From: an uncultured Lachnospiraceae bacterium | Lineage (GTDB): Bacteria; Bacillota; Clostridia; Lachnospirales; Lachnospiraceae | DNA: 64,000 bases | Assembly (NCBI GenBank): GCA_902781215.1 | Contig: CACZIO010000005.1 | Coordinates: 1-64,000 of the forward strand | Direction of reading: 5' to 3' | Part shown: one piece after another, positions 7,859-19,779 of the stretch | How the letters are laid out: the number at the start of each line of letters is the position of its first letter | Position numbering within the stretch: the stretch's first letter is position 1 | Program-made: the position numbers and the translations under genes | The notes under the pieces: generated by a model | Seen by the model: the letters and a program-made list of their open reading frames with translations, nothing else | Database searches by the model: none | Told to the model about the DNA's origin: nothing

Positions 7859-9849
7859 TGATAAAACGCAATCTTTTTCCGGGTATTTTTTCCGGAAAAA
7901 AAATGAGAAGGCTGCCGGGTGCTGCGGCCGCTCTTCTGTTGTCCATTGCTCTGGCCGCCACGCCCCTTACGGTCATGGCGGAATCCGATTATAAAATACT
8001 GACAACGGCGGACGGACTCGAAGATTACTACGGGGAAATGCTCTATAACCAGGAGCAGACGATTCAGACCAACGAAGTTGCCTCCTGGCCCAAGGGACCT
8101 GCCATCAGCGCGGCGGCCGCCGTCGTGATGGACGCGGACAGCGGCGTGATCCTGTACAGCAAAAATCAGGACATGCGCCTCTATCCCGCCAGCATCACCA
8201 AGGTCCTGACCGCCCTGCTGGCCTATGAAAACCTGCGCCTGTCCGACAAGATCACCTTTTCGGAGGAGGCGATTTTCGGGATCGAATCGGGATCTTCCAA
8301 CATCGGCATGGATGTCGGCGAAGCCATTACGGTGGACGAGGCCCTCTACGGCCTTCTGGTCGCCTCCGCCAACGAAGTGGCGAACGCGCTCGGCGAAAAA
8401 GTTTCCGGCAGTGAATCCGCCTTCGTCGATCTTATGAACAAAAGAGCTGTGGAGCTGGGCTGCACCAACAGCCATTTTGTCACGACCAACGGCCTGCACG
8501 ACAAGGAACACTATTCCACCGCCCACGACATGGCCATGATCGCCAGGGAGGTCTACAGCCACCCGAAGCTGGTGGACTATTTCTGCCAGTCCAACTATGA
8601 GTTCAAGGCGACGGACACCCAACCCGATGATTTCTGGCTGGGCAATACCAACGATTTTCTCAATGGTGCCATCCCCTGCGAGGATGTCCTCGGCGGCAAG
8701 ACCGGCTACACGGACGAAGCGCGGGAAACGCTGGTCACCTTTGCCGAGCGGGACGGCCGGCACCTGATCTGCGTCATCATGCGGGACGAGCCTCCCTACC
8801 AGTACTACGACACCATCGACCTGCTGGACTACGGCTTTAAGAACTTTAAAAATATCAAGGTCGCGGAAAAGGAAGACCGCTTCACCATGAAACCGGCGGA
8901 TTTCCTGTCCTCCGGCAACGATATCTTCGGCAGAAGCGAACCTTTTTACACAATTCCGGATAAGACACTCCTGACTATTCCCAAAAAGGCTTCCTTCCGG
9001 GACCTGACGGCCCGGATCGAACCCGCCACAGCAGCCGCTGCGGAAGGGGAAAAACCCTCCGGGACAGCTGCTGCCGGTACTGACGCAAAAGATGCTGCGG
9101 ACAGCGAGGAAACTGCATCAGAAGCCTCTACTGCGTCTGCGGCGCCGGATTCCGTTTCCGATGCATCCGGACAGGAATCACAGGCATCCGGCGGGAGTGA
9201 AAACCGAATCCTGGGCAGTATCCATTACGCCTTCAATAATTATGAACTCAGAACCGTCGATGTCCTGTTTACGCCGGACATTGCAGACGCCGGCGTCGCT
9301 GCCACAGAAACCGCCTCCGCAGGAGGAACGGGGACTGTTGCGTCCGACCTTACGCCCGGCGAAAGCGGCAGAACAGCCCGCGGCCAGGCTGTTCCCGAAG
9401 AGGTCCACGGCATCCGCGCCTTCCTCTTCCATTTTGTCCACACGGGAGCACACGGATCGATCTATCTGAACATCCTTCTCCTGATCCCGATCCTGCTGGC
9501 GGTGTCCTTCCTGCTCTGTGTCTTTTTCTTCGCCTCCAGCTATTTTGACGAGATGGACAGGCAGCGCAGGCTCAAAACACGCCGGGCCAAGCAGGCGGCG
9601 CGCTACGGCATAACGGAGGACGACAGCACCCTGTCCGGTCCCGGTGATAAACAGGGCCCGGGGACCCGCCGCCGCACGAGAAGATCCGTTGATTCGAATC
9701 GTCCGGATGAAGGCAGGACTGCCGGAAGGCGCAGATCCTCCAAAGGCAGAAAAGCTGATAGCGGAAATTCTGAAGACAGGATGCGGAGACCCGGCAGAAG
9801 AAAGACTGTGAACAGATCCGGCAGCCGCAACAGGAACAGAAGTATCTGA
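7855..9849 (+). CDS. D-alanyl-D-alanine carboxypeptidase (DacF/PBP5 type) with basic C-terminal tail
   Basis: A 664-residue penicillin-binding protein of peptidase family S11. It has a signal peptide (about 1-42), then SITK (catalytic S113, K116), SAN (171-173) and KTG (282-284), the three motifs of a serine D,D-carboxypeptidase that trims the terminal D-Ala of peptidoglycan stem peptides. After the catalytic and PBP5 C-terminal domains come an Ala/Ser/Glu/Thr-rich linker (about 385-445), a second linker, a transmembrane helix (about 540-562, LLLIPILLAVSFLLCVFFF) and a very Arg-rich cytoplasmic tail of about 100 residues. Usual family members are about 390-450 residues. Overlaps trmB by 4 bp. 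Confidence 0.9.
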   Translation: MMIKRNLFPGIFSGKKMRRLPGAAAALLLSIALAATPLTVMAESDYKILTTADGLEDYYGEMLYNQEQTIQTNEVASWPKGPAISAAAAVVMDADSGVILYSKNQDMRLYPASITKVLTALLAYENLRLSDKITFSEEAIFGIESGSSNIGMDVGEAITVDEALYGLLVASANEVANALGEKVSGSESAFVDLMNKRAVELGCTNSHFVTTNGLHDKEHYSTAHDMAMIAREVYSHPKLVDYFCQSNYEFKATDTQPDDFWLGNTNDFLNGAIPCEDVLGGKTGYTDEARETLVTFAERDGRHLICVIMRDEPPYQYYDTIDLLDYGFKNFKNIKVAEKEDRFTMKPADFLSSGNDIFGRSEPFYTIPDKTLLTIPKKASFRDLTARIEPATAAAAEGEKPSGTAAAGTDAKDAADSEETASEASTASAAPDSVSDASGQESQASGGSENRILGSIHYAFNNYELRTVDVLFTPDIADAGVAATETASAGGTGTVASDLTPGESGRTARGQAVPEEVHGIRAFLFHFVHTGAHGSIYLNILLLIPILLAVSFLLCVFFFASSYFDEMDRQRRLKTRRAKQAARYGITEDDSTLSGPGDKQGPGTRRRTRRSVDSNRPDEGRTAGRRRSSKGRKADSGNSEDRMRRPGRRKTVNRSGSRNRNRSI

Positions 9850-9913
9850 ATAAGTATTTGAAAAAATATTTAAAAAAAATATCTGAATAAGTATCTGAAA
9901 TAGTATCTGAAAA
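9841..9913 (+). repeat. Short tandem repeats after the carboxypeptidase gene
   Basis: Degenerate repeats of AGTATCTGAATA run from the stop codon to the terminator (for example AGTATTTGAAAA, AATATCTGAATA, AGTATCTGAAAT). The length is likely variable between strains. Confidence 0.7.
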
Positions 9914-9948
9914 AGAGGACCGGAACCTGATGGTTCCGATCCTCTTTT
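9911..9948 (+). terminator. Bidirectional intrinsic terminator
   Basis: AAAAGAGGACCGGAACC and GGTTCCGATCCTCTTTT pair around a TGAT loop (one mismatch). T-runs occur on both strands, so it can serve both the carboxypeptidase gene and the convergent thiolase gene. Confidence 0.85.
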
Positions 9949-10071
9949 GATTGTCATTAATTCTCCCGATTTCCGCCGGGCCCCGCCGGAGCAGGGATCA
10001 GCAGATCATCCCGGCCATCCGCAGACGGCCGGAACATCAGGAATTACGGATTCAGTCTGTCAGCCGGCTGA

Positions 10072-11232
10072 TCAGTCAAGAGCCTTGACGATCATGGAGC
10101 AGCCCATGCCGCCGCCGATGCAGAGGGTTGCAAGACCGGTCTTGGCACCCAGGGTGACGAAGATACGGCAGCCGGAAGCGCCTACGGGATGTCCGAGAGC
10201 GATTGCACCGCCGGTGATGTTGAGCTTCTCAGCAGGGAAGTTCAGTTCCTTGGCAACTGCCACGGACTGAGCTGCGAATGCCTCGTTGGCCTCGATGAGA
10301 TCGATATCATCGATGGTCATGTCCAGTCTCTTGAAGAGCTTCTTGGTAGCAGCAACGGGGCCGACACCCATGATGCGGGGATCTACGCCGCCGAGGCAGC
10401 CGCCGATCCACTCAACCTGTGCCTTGACGCCGAGCTCTTTTGCCTTCTCTTCGCTCATCACGACGACTGCTGCAGCACCGTCGTTGATACCGGAAGCGTT
10501 ACCTGCAGTGACAACGCCGTCCTTGTTGATGGGGCGGAGGCCTGCCAGGGACTCAGCAGTTGTGCCGGGGCGAGGGCCTTCATCCTTGTCAAAGATCACA
10601 GTTTTCTTTTTCTGCTTGACTTCGACGGGAACGATCTGGCTGTCGAAATAGCCCTTCTCCTGTGCCTCGACTGCCTTCTGCTGGCTGCTGGCTGCGAACT
10701 CATCGAGCTCTTCGCGGGTCAGATGCCACTCCTCAGCTACGTTGTCAGCTGTGCGGATCATGTGGTAGTTATTGAATGCATCCCACAGAGCATCCTTGAT
10801 CATGGTATCAACCAGGACACCATTGTTCATACGATAACCAAAGCGGCCTTTCTCGAGTGCGAAGGGAGCCATGGACATGTTCTCGGTACCACCTGCGACA
10901 ACGATGTCAGCATCGCCGGACTTGATCATCTCTGCAGCCATGTTGATGGCGTTCAGACCGGAACCGCAGACAACATTGATTGTGACAGCGGGAACCTCTA
11001 CAGGAATACCAGCCTTGATGGAGCACTGGCGTGCAACGTTCTGTCCCTGAGAAGCCTGGATAACGCAGCCCATGATGACTTCGTCTACCTGATCAGCGGG
11101 TACATTTGCGCGCTTCAGAGCTTCTTTGACAACGATTGCGCCGAGCTCTGTAGCAGGCGTCGTGGAAAGGCCGCCGCCCATTTTGCCGATCGCCGTACGG
11201 CATGCACCCGCAATAACAACTTTCTTAGACAT
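10072..11232 (-). CDS. Acetyl-CoA C-acetyltransferase (thiolase)
   Basis: A 386-residue biosynthetic-type thiolase that condenses two acetyl-CoA to acetoacetyl-CoA, or the reverse. It has the acyl-accepting Cys89 in NVVCGSGLNAI, GHPVGASG with His348, and the second catalytic Cys378 in GGGMGCSMI, plus NEAF near residue 316. I chose the ATG at 11232 (MSKKVVIAGACRTAIG) because AAAGGAGG sits 12-19 bases upstream; an upstream in-frame ATG would add 11 unconserved residues. No other butyrate or ketone genes adjoin it. Its promoter carries a strong palindromic operator and about 255 nt of leader. Confidence 0.93.
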   Translation of the reverse strand: MSKKVVIAGACRTAIGKMGGGLSTTPATELGAIVVKEALKRANVPADQVDEVIMGCVIQASQGQNVARQCSIKAGIPVEVPAVTINVVCGSGLNAINMAAEMIKSGDADIVVAGGTENMSMAPFALEKGRFGYRMNNGVLVDTMIKDALWDAFNNYHMIRTADNVAEEWHLTREELDEFAASSQQKAVEAQEKGYFDSQIVPVEVKQKKKTVIFDKDEGPRPGTTAESLAGLRPINKDGVVTAGNASGINDGAAAVVVMSEEKAKELGVKAQVEWIGGCLGGVDPRIMGVGPVAATKKLFKRLDMTIDDIDLIEANEAFAAQSVAVAKELNFPAEKLNITGGAIALGHPVGASGCRIFVTLGAKTGLATLCIGGGMGCSMIVKALD

Positions 11233-11400
11233 ACGTAAATCCTCCTTTGATTTTGATACTTTCATCCCGGCGCTCGCTGTCGGCCGGCCTGAAAATGACT
11301 GTTATCCCCATTAACAGCATCTGTAATCATTATTTTATGCAATAATAAACAAAGAGGCAAGTTGTAATTTCCCTCTTTTTGTACATTTTTTGCAACGATA

Positions 11401-11434
11401 TTACAGTCCACGCCCATAAGGGCGTGAACTGTAA
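11401..11434 (-). repeat. Hairpin in the thiolase leader
   Basis: TTACAGTCCACGCCC and GGGCGTGAACTGTAA pair around ATAA with one mismatch. It lies between the thiolase promoter and its start and resembles the small dispersed hairpins seen elsewhere in the window. No T-run follows. Confidence 0.5.
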
Positions 11435-11486
11435 CCAACCTTTCGCAAACAGTCACACGAAAGGATAATCAAGATGCACATCCCTT

Positions 11487-11545
11487 AAATAGTTAGTATG
11501 CTAACTATTTGTTTTATTATAAACACAATCACCTTTTTAAGTCAA
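11487..11545 (-). promoter_or_regulatory. Thiolase promoter with overlapping palindromic operator
   Basis: On the minus strand TTGACT (11540-11545) and a perfect TATAAT (11516-11521) are 18 bp apart. Directly after the -10, at the expected transcription start, lies AAATAGTTAG-4 bp-CTAACTATTT (11487-11510), a 10-bp-arm inverted repeat. Its position would block initiation, and its form is typical of MarR-family sites. The regulator is not in view. Confidence 0.7.
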
Positions 11546-11647
11546 TAAACAATATGAATATTTCCATAAGTTATATTATTAACAAAATCTTTAGGCAGGA
11601 CTCGGCTGTGGAAGCCGTAGAGCTGTGGAATCTTCCTGCGCGATCAT

Positions 11648-11685
11648 CAAAAATCAAAAAGCCGGGCGGCCTGCAGCCACCCGGC
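11648..11685 (-). terminator. Intrinsic terminator of the gyrB-gyrA transcript
   Basis: On the minus strand GCCGGGTGGC-TGCAG-GCCGCCCGGC is followed by TTTTTGATTTTTG. It lies about 200 nt past the gyrA stop. Confidence 0.8.
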
Positions 11686-11789
11686 ATGGTTCTCAAAATT
11701 TTCAATCACAACATAAAACAGCACCCGGAACGGTTCTCACGGTTTAATAAAATATACCGTTGAGATACGTCCCGGGTGGTGTTGTGTTC

Positions 11790-11826
11790 GCTTATAGAAG
11801 CGGGGGTCTTGCCCCACTGAGATAAA
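11790..11826 (+). repeat. Dispersed repeat R1, copy left of gyrA
   Basis: A 37-bp element starting GCTTATAGAAGCGGGGG and ending CACTGAGATAAA. A nearly identical inverted copy lies at 16642-16678, just beyond gyrB, and a third at 63091-63123. It contains two short hairpins (CGCTTATAGAAGCG and a GGGGG/CCCC pair). Confidence 0.75.
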
Positions 11827-11849
11827 ACTTTTCAAAAAAAGGTCTGTTC

Positions 11850-11880
11850 AAAAAGAACCACGGAGAACCGTCCCAGGCGG
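11850..11880 (-). repeat. Dispersed repeat R2 next to gyrA
   Basis: On the minus strand the segment reads GGGACGGTTCT...GTGGTTCTTTTTG, immediately after the gyrA stop. A similar copy is at 62993-63028. Both lie within about 70 bp of an R1 repeat. The end in TTCTTTTTG may add weak termination. Confidence 0.55.
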
Positions 11881-11881
11881 T

Positions 11882-14425
11882 TTATTCCTCAGAATCCAGA
11901 TCCGTCAGGTCCTCCATTTCCATGTTTTCCACATCGGGATCGCAGGTATCCTCCGCGTTGTCGTCATTTCCGTTATCATCGACGCTTCCGCGCACCTTGG
12001 CGATCTGTACGACCTTGACGCCCTCGTCGAGGTTCATCATCTTGACGCCCTGGGTGATGCGGCCGATGGGGTTGAAGTCGCTGGCGCGCAGCTGGATGAT
12101 GATGCCGGCCGTGTTGATCATCATGACTTCGTGTTCATCCGTGACGGCCTTGACGCCGATGAGGTTTCCTGTCCTCTTTGTGATGTGATAGCACTTGAGG
12201 CCCTTGCCGCCGCGGTTCTGGACATGGAATTCCGACATATTGGTCCGCTTGCCCATGCCGTTTTCCGTCGCGAAGAGGAGGGAATCACCCTGGGTGTCGA
12301 TCTGCATGCCGACGATCTCATCGCCCTCTGCCAGGTCGATGCCCCGCACGCCGGCGGCGCTGCGGCCCATGGACCGGACATCGGATTCCCGGAAGCGGAT
12401 GCACATGCCTTTTTGGGTCACCAGGAAGATTTCGTTGTCCGCATTGGTCTGCTTGACATCGATCAGTTCATCGCCCTCTTTGAGGCTGATGGCGATGATG
12501 CCCATGCTGCGGATATTGGCGAAGGCGGAGAGAGGCGTCTTTTTGACAGTTCCGTTCCTGGTCGCCATGAAGAGATTGTTTCTGTTCTCATTCTCATCCA
12601 TGATGGGGATGACGGCTGATATCTTTTCACCCGGCATGAGGTTGAGGAGGTTGACGATGGCGGTGCCGCGGGAGTTTCTTCCCGCCTCCGGGATCTTGTA
12701 GGCCTTGAGGATATAGGCGCGGCCCAGACTGGTGAAGAACATGATGTTGTCGTGGGTCCTCGTCATCAGAAGATCCTCGATATAGTCATTGTCCAGGGTC
12801 TGGATGCCCCTGATGCCTCTGCCGCCCCTGCCCTGTACGCGGAAGTTGTCCTCCGTCATGCGCTTGATGTAGCCCAGGGAGGTTCTGGCAATGACGACAT
12901 TTTCATTCTTGATCAGGTCCTCGACCTCGAAGTCCGCGGCGTCCGCCTCGATCCGGCTGCGGCGCTCATCGCCGAATTTGTCGGCGATCACGTTGATTTC
13001 CTCTCTGATCACAGCGAGGAGCTTCTTGGGGTCGGCGAGGATCTCCTTGAGCTCGGCGATCCTGGCCATGAGCTCCTGATGTTCTTTTTCGAGTTTTTCG
13101 CGTTCCAGACCTGTCAGGGCGCGCAGGCGCATGTCCACGATGGCCTGGGCCTGGGGGTCGTCGAGGCCGAAGCGCTCGATCAGGGTCGCCTTGGCGGCCT
13201 GGACGTTGGGGCTGCTGCGGATGATGTTGACAACTTCATCGATATTGTCGAGCGCAATGAGCAGTCCCTGCAGGATGTGATCGCGCTCCTCCGCCTTGTT
13301 GAGGTCGTACCGGGTCCTGCGGGTGACCACGTCCTCCTGGTGGCGCAGGTAGTGCATGAGCATATCCAGGAGGTTCATGACCTTGGGCTCGTTGTTGACC
13401 AGGGCCAGCATGGTGATGCCGAAGGTATCCTGCATCTGGGTGTGCTTGAACAGGCGGTTGAGGACGATATTGGGATTGGCGTCGTGGCGCAGTTCGATAA
13501 CGATCCGCATGCCCTCTCGGTCGGATTCGTCGCGCAGGTCCGTGATGCCGTCGATCCGCTTGGTCTTGACCAGCTCTGCGATCTTCTGGATCAGGTTGGC
13601 CTTGTTGACCAGATAGGGGAGCTCCGTGACGACGATCCGGTGCTTGCCGCCCTGCATGGCTTCGATGTCCGTCACGGCGCGGGTGATGACCTTGCCCCTG
13701 CCGGTCCGGTAGGCCTGCACGGCCCCGGAGGTTCCCATGATGATGCCGCCGGTCGGAAAATCAGGTGCCTTGATGATGGGCAGGAGCTCGGCGATATCTG
13801 TCTCCCTGTCCTCTTCGATCTGATTGTCGATGATCTTGGTGACACCTGCCACGACCTCCCGCATGTTGTGGGGAGGGATATTGGTCGCCATACCGACCGC
13901 GATGCCGGTCGTGCCGTTGACCAGGAGATTGGGGAAACGGCTGGGCAGGACGGACGGCTCCTTCTCTGTCTCGTCAAAGTTGGGGACAAAGGTGACCGTA
14001 TCCTTGTTGATATCGGCCAGCATCTCCATGGAGATTTTGGTCAGACGGGCCTCTGTGTAACGCATGGCCGCCGCGCCGTCTCCATCCACACTGCCGAAGT
14101 TTCCGTGGCCGTCCACCAGGGTGTAGCGCATGGACCAGGGCTGGGCCATGTTGACCAGGGACCCGTAGATGGAGCTGTCTCCGTGGGGGTGGTATTTACC
14201 CATGGTATCGCCGACGATACGGGCGCATTTTCTGTGCGGCTTGTCGGGTCCGTTATTGAGCTCGCTCATGGCGTACAGGATCCGGCGCTGGACAGGCTTG
14301 AGTCCGTCTCTCACGTCCGGGAGCGCGCGCTGCGCGATGACACTCATCGCGTAGTCGATGTAGGAGCTCTCCATTGTCTTCTTCAGGTCTACTTCCTGTA
14401 TGCGGTCAAAAATAGTATCGTCCAT
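11882..14425 (-). CDS. gyrA: DNA gyrase subunit A
   Basis: An 847-residue type IIA topoisomerase subunit that cuts and rejoins DNA during negative supercoiling. The catalytic tyrosine is Y123 in [12 protein letters not shown], and [10 protein letters not shown] (79-88) is the quinolone-determining region. The breakage-reunion domain runs to about residue 500. The C-terminal beta-pinwheel includes the GyrA box [10 protein letters not shown] (about 530-539) and later blades. The C-terminus is acidic ([25 protein letters not shown]). gyrB lies 33 bp upstream, so they are co-transcribed. Position 88, equivalent to E. coli Asp87, is Gly. Confidence 0.97.
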   Translation of the reverse strand: MDDTIFDRIQEVDLKKTMESSYIDYAMSVIAQRALPDVRDGLKPVQRRILYAMSELNNGPDKPHRKCARIVGDTMGKYHPHGDSSIYGSLVNMAQPWSMRYTLVDGHGNFGSVDGDGAAAMRYTEARLTKISMEMLADINKDTVTFVPNFDETEKEPSVLPSRFPNLLVNGTTGIAVGMATNIPPHNMREVVAGVTKIIDNQIEEDRETDIAELLPIIKAPDFPTGGIIMGTSGAVQAYRTGRGKVITRAVTDIEAMQGGKHRIVVTELPYLVNKANLIQKIAELVKTKRIDGITDLRDESDREGMRIVIELRHDANPNIVLNRLFKHTQMQDTFGITMLALVNNEPKVMNLLDMLMHYLRHQEDVVTRRTRYDLNKAEERDHILQGLLIALDNIDEVVNIIRSSPNVQAAKATLIERFGLDDPQAQAIVDMRLRALTGLEREKLEKEHQELMARIAELKEILADPKKLLAVIREEINVIADKFGDERRSRIEADAADFEVEDLIKNENVVIARTSLGYIKRMTEDNFRVQGRGGRGIRGIQTLDNDYIEDLLMTRTHDNIMFFTSLGRAYILKAYKIPEAGRNSRGTAIVNLLNLMPGEKISAVIPIMDENENRNNLFMATRNGTVKKTPLSAFANIRSMGIIAISLKEGDELIDVKQTNADNEIFLVTQKGMCIRFRESDVRSMGRSAAGVRGIDLAEGDEIVGMQIDTQGDSLLFATENGMGKRTNMSEFHVQNRGGKGLKCYHITKRTGNLIGVKAVTDEHEVMMINTAGIIIQLRASDFNPIGRITQGVKMMNLDEGVKVVQIAKVRGSVDDNGNDDNAEDTCDPDVENMEMEDLTDLDSEE

Positions 14426-14458
14426 GCTCTTCCTTTCGGTCCGCCTGACTCGCTGTTT

Positions 14459-16706
<2,248 letters not shown>

Positions 16707-16721
16707 GAACTTCTGCCACGA

Positions 16722-17858
16722 TCATGTGTTTTGATCCACTTTGTTATCCGCATCGGCTCCGCCGTCTGACTCGACGTTGGTTTCCACGCAGGCCCCGTCT
16801 TCGATCCTGAATACCCGGTCGATCTGAAAGCGGTTGTTCACAAATTCATCCAGGCCCGTGCAGGTGATGAAGGTCTGGATCCCGCCGATCGTCCCCAGCA
16901 GGTAATTCTGCCTGCCGCTGTCCAGCTCGGAGAGGACGTCGTCCATCATCAGGACCGGCCTGTGGCCAATGATCCTCTTCACCAGGTCGATCTCGGACAG
17001 CTTGAGGGACAGGGCGCAGGTCCTCTGCTGGCCCTGCGAACCATATCTCCTGAGGTCCGTCTCTTTGTCCATAAAGGAAAAGTCGTCTCTGTGCGGACCC
17101 GTCGAGGTCATCTTCATGCGGATATCCCGTTCGCGGTTCCGCAGCAGCTTCTCCTCGAGCTCATCCGCCTCCGCATTTGGTTCGTACTGAATCACCAAAT
17201 GCTCCCGGTTTCCCGAGAGTTTTCCATGGATTTCACCGACGATATGATTCAGGTCTTCGATAAAGCGCCGCCGGCTCTCGATGATCCTCCTGCCGTAGCT
17301 GACAAGCTGCGCGTCCCACACACCCAATGTGTCCTGCAGATCCGGGAACTGGTACATATCCCGCAGCAGGCGGTTCCGGTTCTCCACCGTCTTGTTGTAC
17401 TGGTTGAGGTCGTGCAGGTAGGCGGCGTCCAGCTGACACAGCTCCATGTCCATGAAGCGTCTGCGCTCCGCCGGCCCGTTTTTGACGATGCCCAGGTCCT
17501 CCGGTGAAAAAAACACGATGTGCAGAAGGCCGATCAGCTCGGAGGCCTTGCGGATCCTCTGCCCGTCAATGGCAATTCCCTTGGACTTGTTTTTGCGAAG
17601 GTGCATGTCAATGCGGTGGTCCAGTCCGCCCTTCATGATCTGGCTGCGTATATGCGCCTCCTCGACGCCGAACCGGATCATATCCCTGTCGCGCACGCCC
17701 CGGTGCGATTTGGTGGTGGAGAGCATATACATGGATTCCAGGATATTGGTCTTGCCCTGTGCATTCTCTCCATACAGGATATTGGTTCCCTGTGAAAATT
17801 CCATGTGCAGGGAGGCAATGTTCCTGAAATCGGCCAATTCTAAACTGCTGATATACAT
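16722..17858 (-). CDS. recF: DNA replication and repair protein RecF
   Basis: A 378-residue SMC-like ABC ATPase that loads RecA at single-strand gaps. It has Walker A GENAQGKTN (about 31-39), the signature-like YGSQGQQRTCALSLKLSE, Walker B RPVLMMDDVLSELD, and a C-terminus with GIQTFITCTG. A short acidic tail ends the protein. The S4-domain gene lies 21 bp upstream, placing recF in the dnaA-dnaN-S4-recF string. Confidence 0.95.
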   Translation of the reverse strand: MYISSLELADFRNIASLHMEFSQGTNILYGENAQGKTNILESMYMLSTTKSHRGVRDRDMIRFGVEEAHIRSQIMKGGLDHRIDMHLRKNKSKGIAIDGQRIRKASELIGLLHIVFFSPEDLGIVKNGPAERRRFMDMELCQLDAAYLHDLNQYNKTVENRNRLLRDMYQFPDLQDTLGVWDAQLVSYGRRIIESRRRFIEDLNHIVGEIHGKLSGNREHLVIQYEPNAEADELEEKLLRNRERDIRMKMTSTGPHRDDFSFMDKETDLRRYGSQGQQRTCALSLKLSEIDLVKRIIGHRPVLMMDDVLSELDSGRQNYLLGTIGGIQTFITCTGLDEFVNNRFQIDRVFRIEDGACVETNVESDGGADADNKVDQNT

Positions 17859-17879
17859 AAATGATTCCGCTCGACAAAT

Positions 17880-18107
17880 TTACCGGGGCTGAGAATCCGC
17901 GTGAACGGTAAAGCTTCCTCCTGCCGACTCGACCCTGTCCCCGTCGTGGAGCTTTCTGCCCCTGCGGGTCTCGGTCTCACCGTTGACACGCACTTCGCCG
18001 GAGGTGATCATGATCTTTGCCTCAATACCGGTCTGCGCGGCTCCGGCCAGCTTCATGGCCTGGCCGAGCCTGATAAACTCATCTCTGATTCTGATTTCTT
18101 TATCCAT
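17880..18107 (-). CDS. S4-domain RNA-binding protein (YaaA-like)
   Basis: A 75-residue S4-domain protein: EFIRLGQAMKLAGAAQTGIEAKIMITSGEVRVNGETETRRGRKL is the S4 fold with the VNGE...RGRKL end. Proteins of this type sit between dnaN and recF in most Firmicutes (yaaA of B. subtilis) and are thought to act on ribosomal RNA. Position and length match. Confidence 0.9.
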   Translation of the reverse strand: MDKEIRIRDEFIRLGQAMKLAGAAQTGIEAKIMITSGEVRVNGETETRRGRKLHDGDRVESAGGSFTVHADSQPR

Positions 18108-18152
18108 TGATCGAATGTATTCTTCTCCGTGTTCCAGTCTGTTTACGCCGCG

Positions 18153-19259
18153 TCAGTCGATGGTGATAAAGTTGACCGGCAGCACCAGGTAGCAGTACAT
18201 GTCCTCCGCGTCCCTGATAAAGCAGGGAGCCTTGGGGCTGACCATGTACATTGTGATCTCCTCCTCATCCACTGCGCGGAGGGCATCGATCAGGAACCTG
18301 GGATTGAAGCCGATATTGAGATCCTCGCCCTCCCTGCGGATCGGGAGGACCTCATCCATGCTGCCGATGGCCGTATTGATCCGCAGTTCCATCTCGTCCT
18401 CGCGGATCATGATGATGACGGGCTTCTTGTCCTCCTCCTTGACCAGGAGCGTCGCCCTGTCCAGGCAGTCCAGCAGTTCTTTTCTGCGGCAGGTCACACG
18501 GGTCCTGTAACTGCTCGACAGCATCTTGTCGATCTTGTAGTACTCTCCCTCGATCAGGCGGGAGACGACGATCGTGTCGTCAAATGTAAACAGGACGTGT
18601 TTGTCGGTAAAGAAGATATCCACATCCTTTTCGGTGTCGCCGCCCAGGATCCTGCTGATCTCCAGGAGGGTCTTGCCGGGGATGATGATCTTCTGGTCAT
18701 CAAAGGCTTCTCTGAGCTGTGACCTGCGCATGGCGATCCTGTGTCCATCGAGGGCGACCATGCGGATGAACTGGTCCCTGATTTCCATCAGTTCGCCGGT
18801 CATCATGCCGTTGCTCTCATTGCCGGAAATGGAGAAGATCGTGCGGGTGATCATTTCGCGCAGGGTGTACTGGGACACACGGATGCCGACGGACCGGTCG
18901 ATCTCGGGAAGGAAAGTGAAATCGCTTCCGTCCCTGCCCAGGATGGCAAACTTGGCGTTTTCACAGCGGATCATGACCCGCTCTCCCTCGGTTTCAATGG
19001 ATACGTCGCTGTCTGGCAGCTTGCGGATGATATTGGAGAAAATCTGCGCGTCGACGGCGATCATGCCGCGCTCCAGGATAATACCCTGCGCCACGGTCTG
19101 AATGCCGAGCTCTGTGTCATTGGCAATCAGAGCGATCTCCGTTCCGGATGCATTGATCATAATGCACTGCAGAATGGACATGGTCGTTTTGCTCGGGACA
19201 GCCCTTGAAACGATCTGGATCGCCTTGAGAAGATTATCTTTTGCAATTCTGATTTTCAT
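18153..19259 (-). CDS. dnaN: DNA polymerase III sliding clamp (beta subunit)
   Basis: A 368-residue beta clamp with three repeated domains, including GMIAVDAQIFSNIIRKLPD, ISGNESNGMMTGELMEIR and the C-terminal YMVSPKAPCFIRDAEDMYCYLVLPV, where the last strand forms the hydrophobic cleft for clamp-binding partners. It dimerises into a ring around DNA and tethers polymerase, MutS and others. It lies 520 bp downstream of dnaA with a DnaA-box group in the gap. Confidence 0.96.
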   Translation of the reverse strand: MKIRIAKDNLLKAIQIVSRAVPSKTTMSILQCIMINASGTEIALIANDTELGIQTVAQGIILERGMIAVDAQIFSNIIRKLPDSDVSIETEGERVMIRCENAKFAILGRDGSDFTFLPEIDRSVGIRVSQYTLREMITRTIFSISGNESNGMMTGELMEIRDQFIRMVALDGHRIAMRRSQLREAFDDQKIIIPGKTLLEISRILGGDTEKDVDIFFTDKHVLFTFDDTIVVSRLIEGEYYKIDKMLSSSYRTRVTCRRKELLDCLDRATLLVKEEDKKPVIIMIREDEMELRINTAIGSMDEVLPIRREGEDLNIGFNPRFLIDALRAVDEEEITMYMVSPKAPCFIRDAEDMYCYLVLPVNFITID

Positions 19260-19566
19260 ATCGTTGTGTGCTTCCTCGCTTTGAAAAAATGTGATCCGGT
19301 CATGCGTAAAGAAAAATAAAAAAGCGATGCGATCGATATCTGTGTGTCAAATCGTAATCGTATTATATAGGGGATGTGAAAATGTGCATAACCTACATCA
19401 TTATACCTTTTTATACCCTGAAAAACAATCAGGTCCCGGGGAAAACCCCCTTTGTCAACATTCCCGCGCCGGATGCTGCCGGACAGGCCGCATCCGCGAA
19501 AAATCAGCTTTCGGGCCGGGGCGGCTGATCGGAATGCAGCCGGCCGGTTGTGGAAAACCTCCTGTT

Positions 19567-19667
19567 TTTTCCACAAAGAGAGGCGGTGGCGGAGGGATGC
19601 GGGAAAACCGGGGGAAAACGACGTGGATAATGATTTTTTTATCCACAAACAGCCCGGTTTATCCGCA
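19567..19667. other. Secondary DnaA-box group between dnaA and dnaN
   Basis: One perfect box TTATCCACA (19639-19647) faces a one-mismatch box CGTGGATAA (19622-19630), forming an inverted pair. Further one-mismatch boxes are TTTTCCACA (19567-19575) and TTATCCGCA (19659-19667). The whole gap 19260-19779 has no gene. Firmicute origins are often bipartite around dnaA, and this fits the second half. Confidence 0.75.
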
Positions 19668-19779
19668 TGGCCTGTGGCCGGACCATGGTGAGGCGGGGTG
19701 ATCCGCCCATCCTGCGGACGCATCGGACCAGGTCCGAAACGGTGCAGGGTATCATTTTCCGGAACAGGAAGGGCACCGT

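Noticed and set aside
11790..11826. IS200/IS605 end sequence
   Set aside because: The hairpin-rich form suggests such an origin, but no tnpA or tnpB gene or remnant lies in the window, so only a repeat is recorded.
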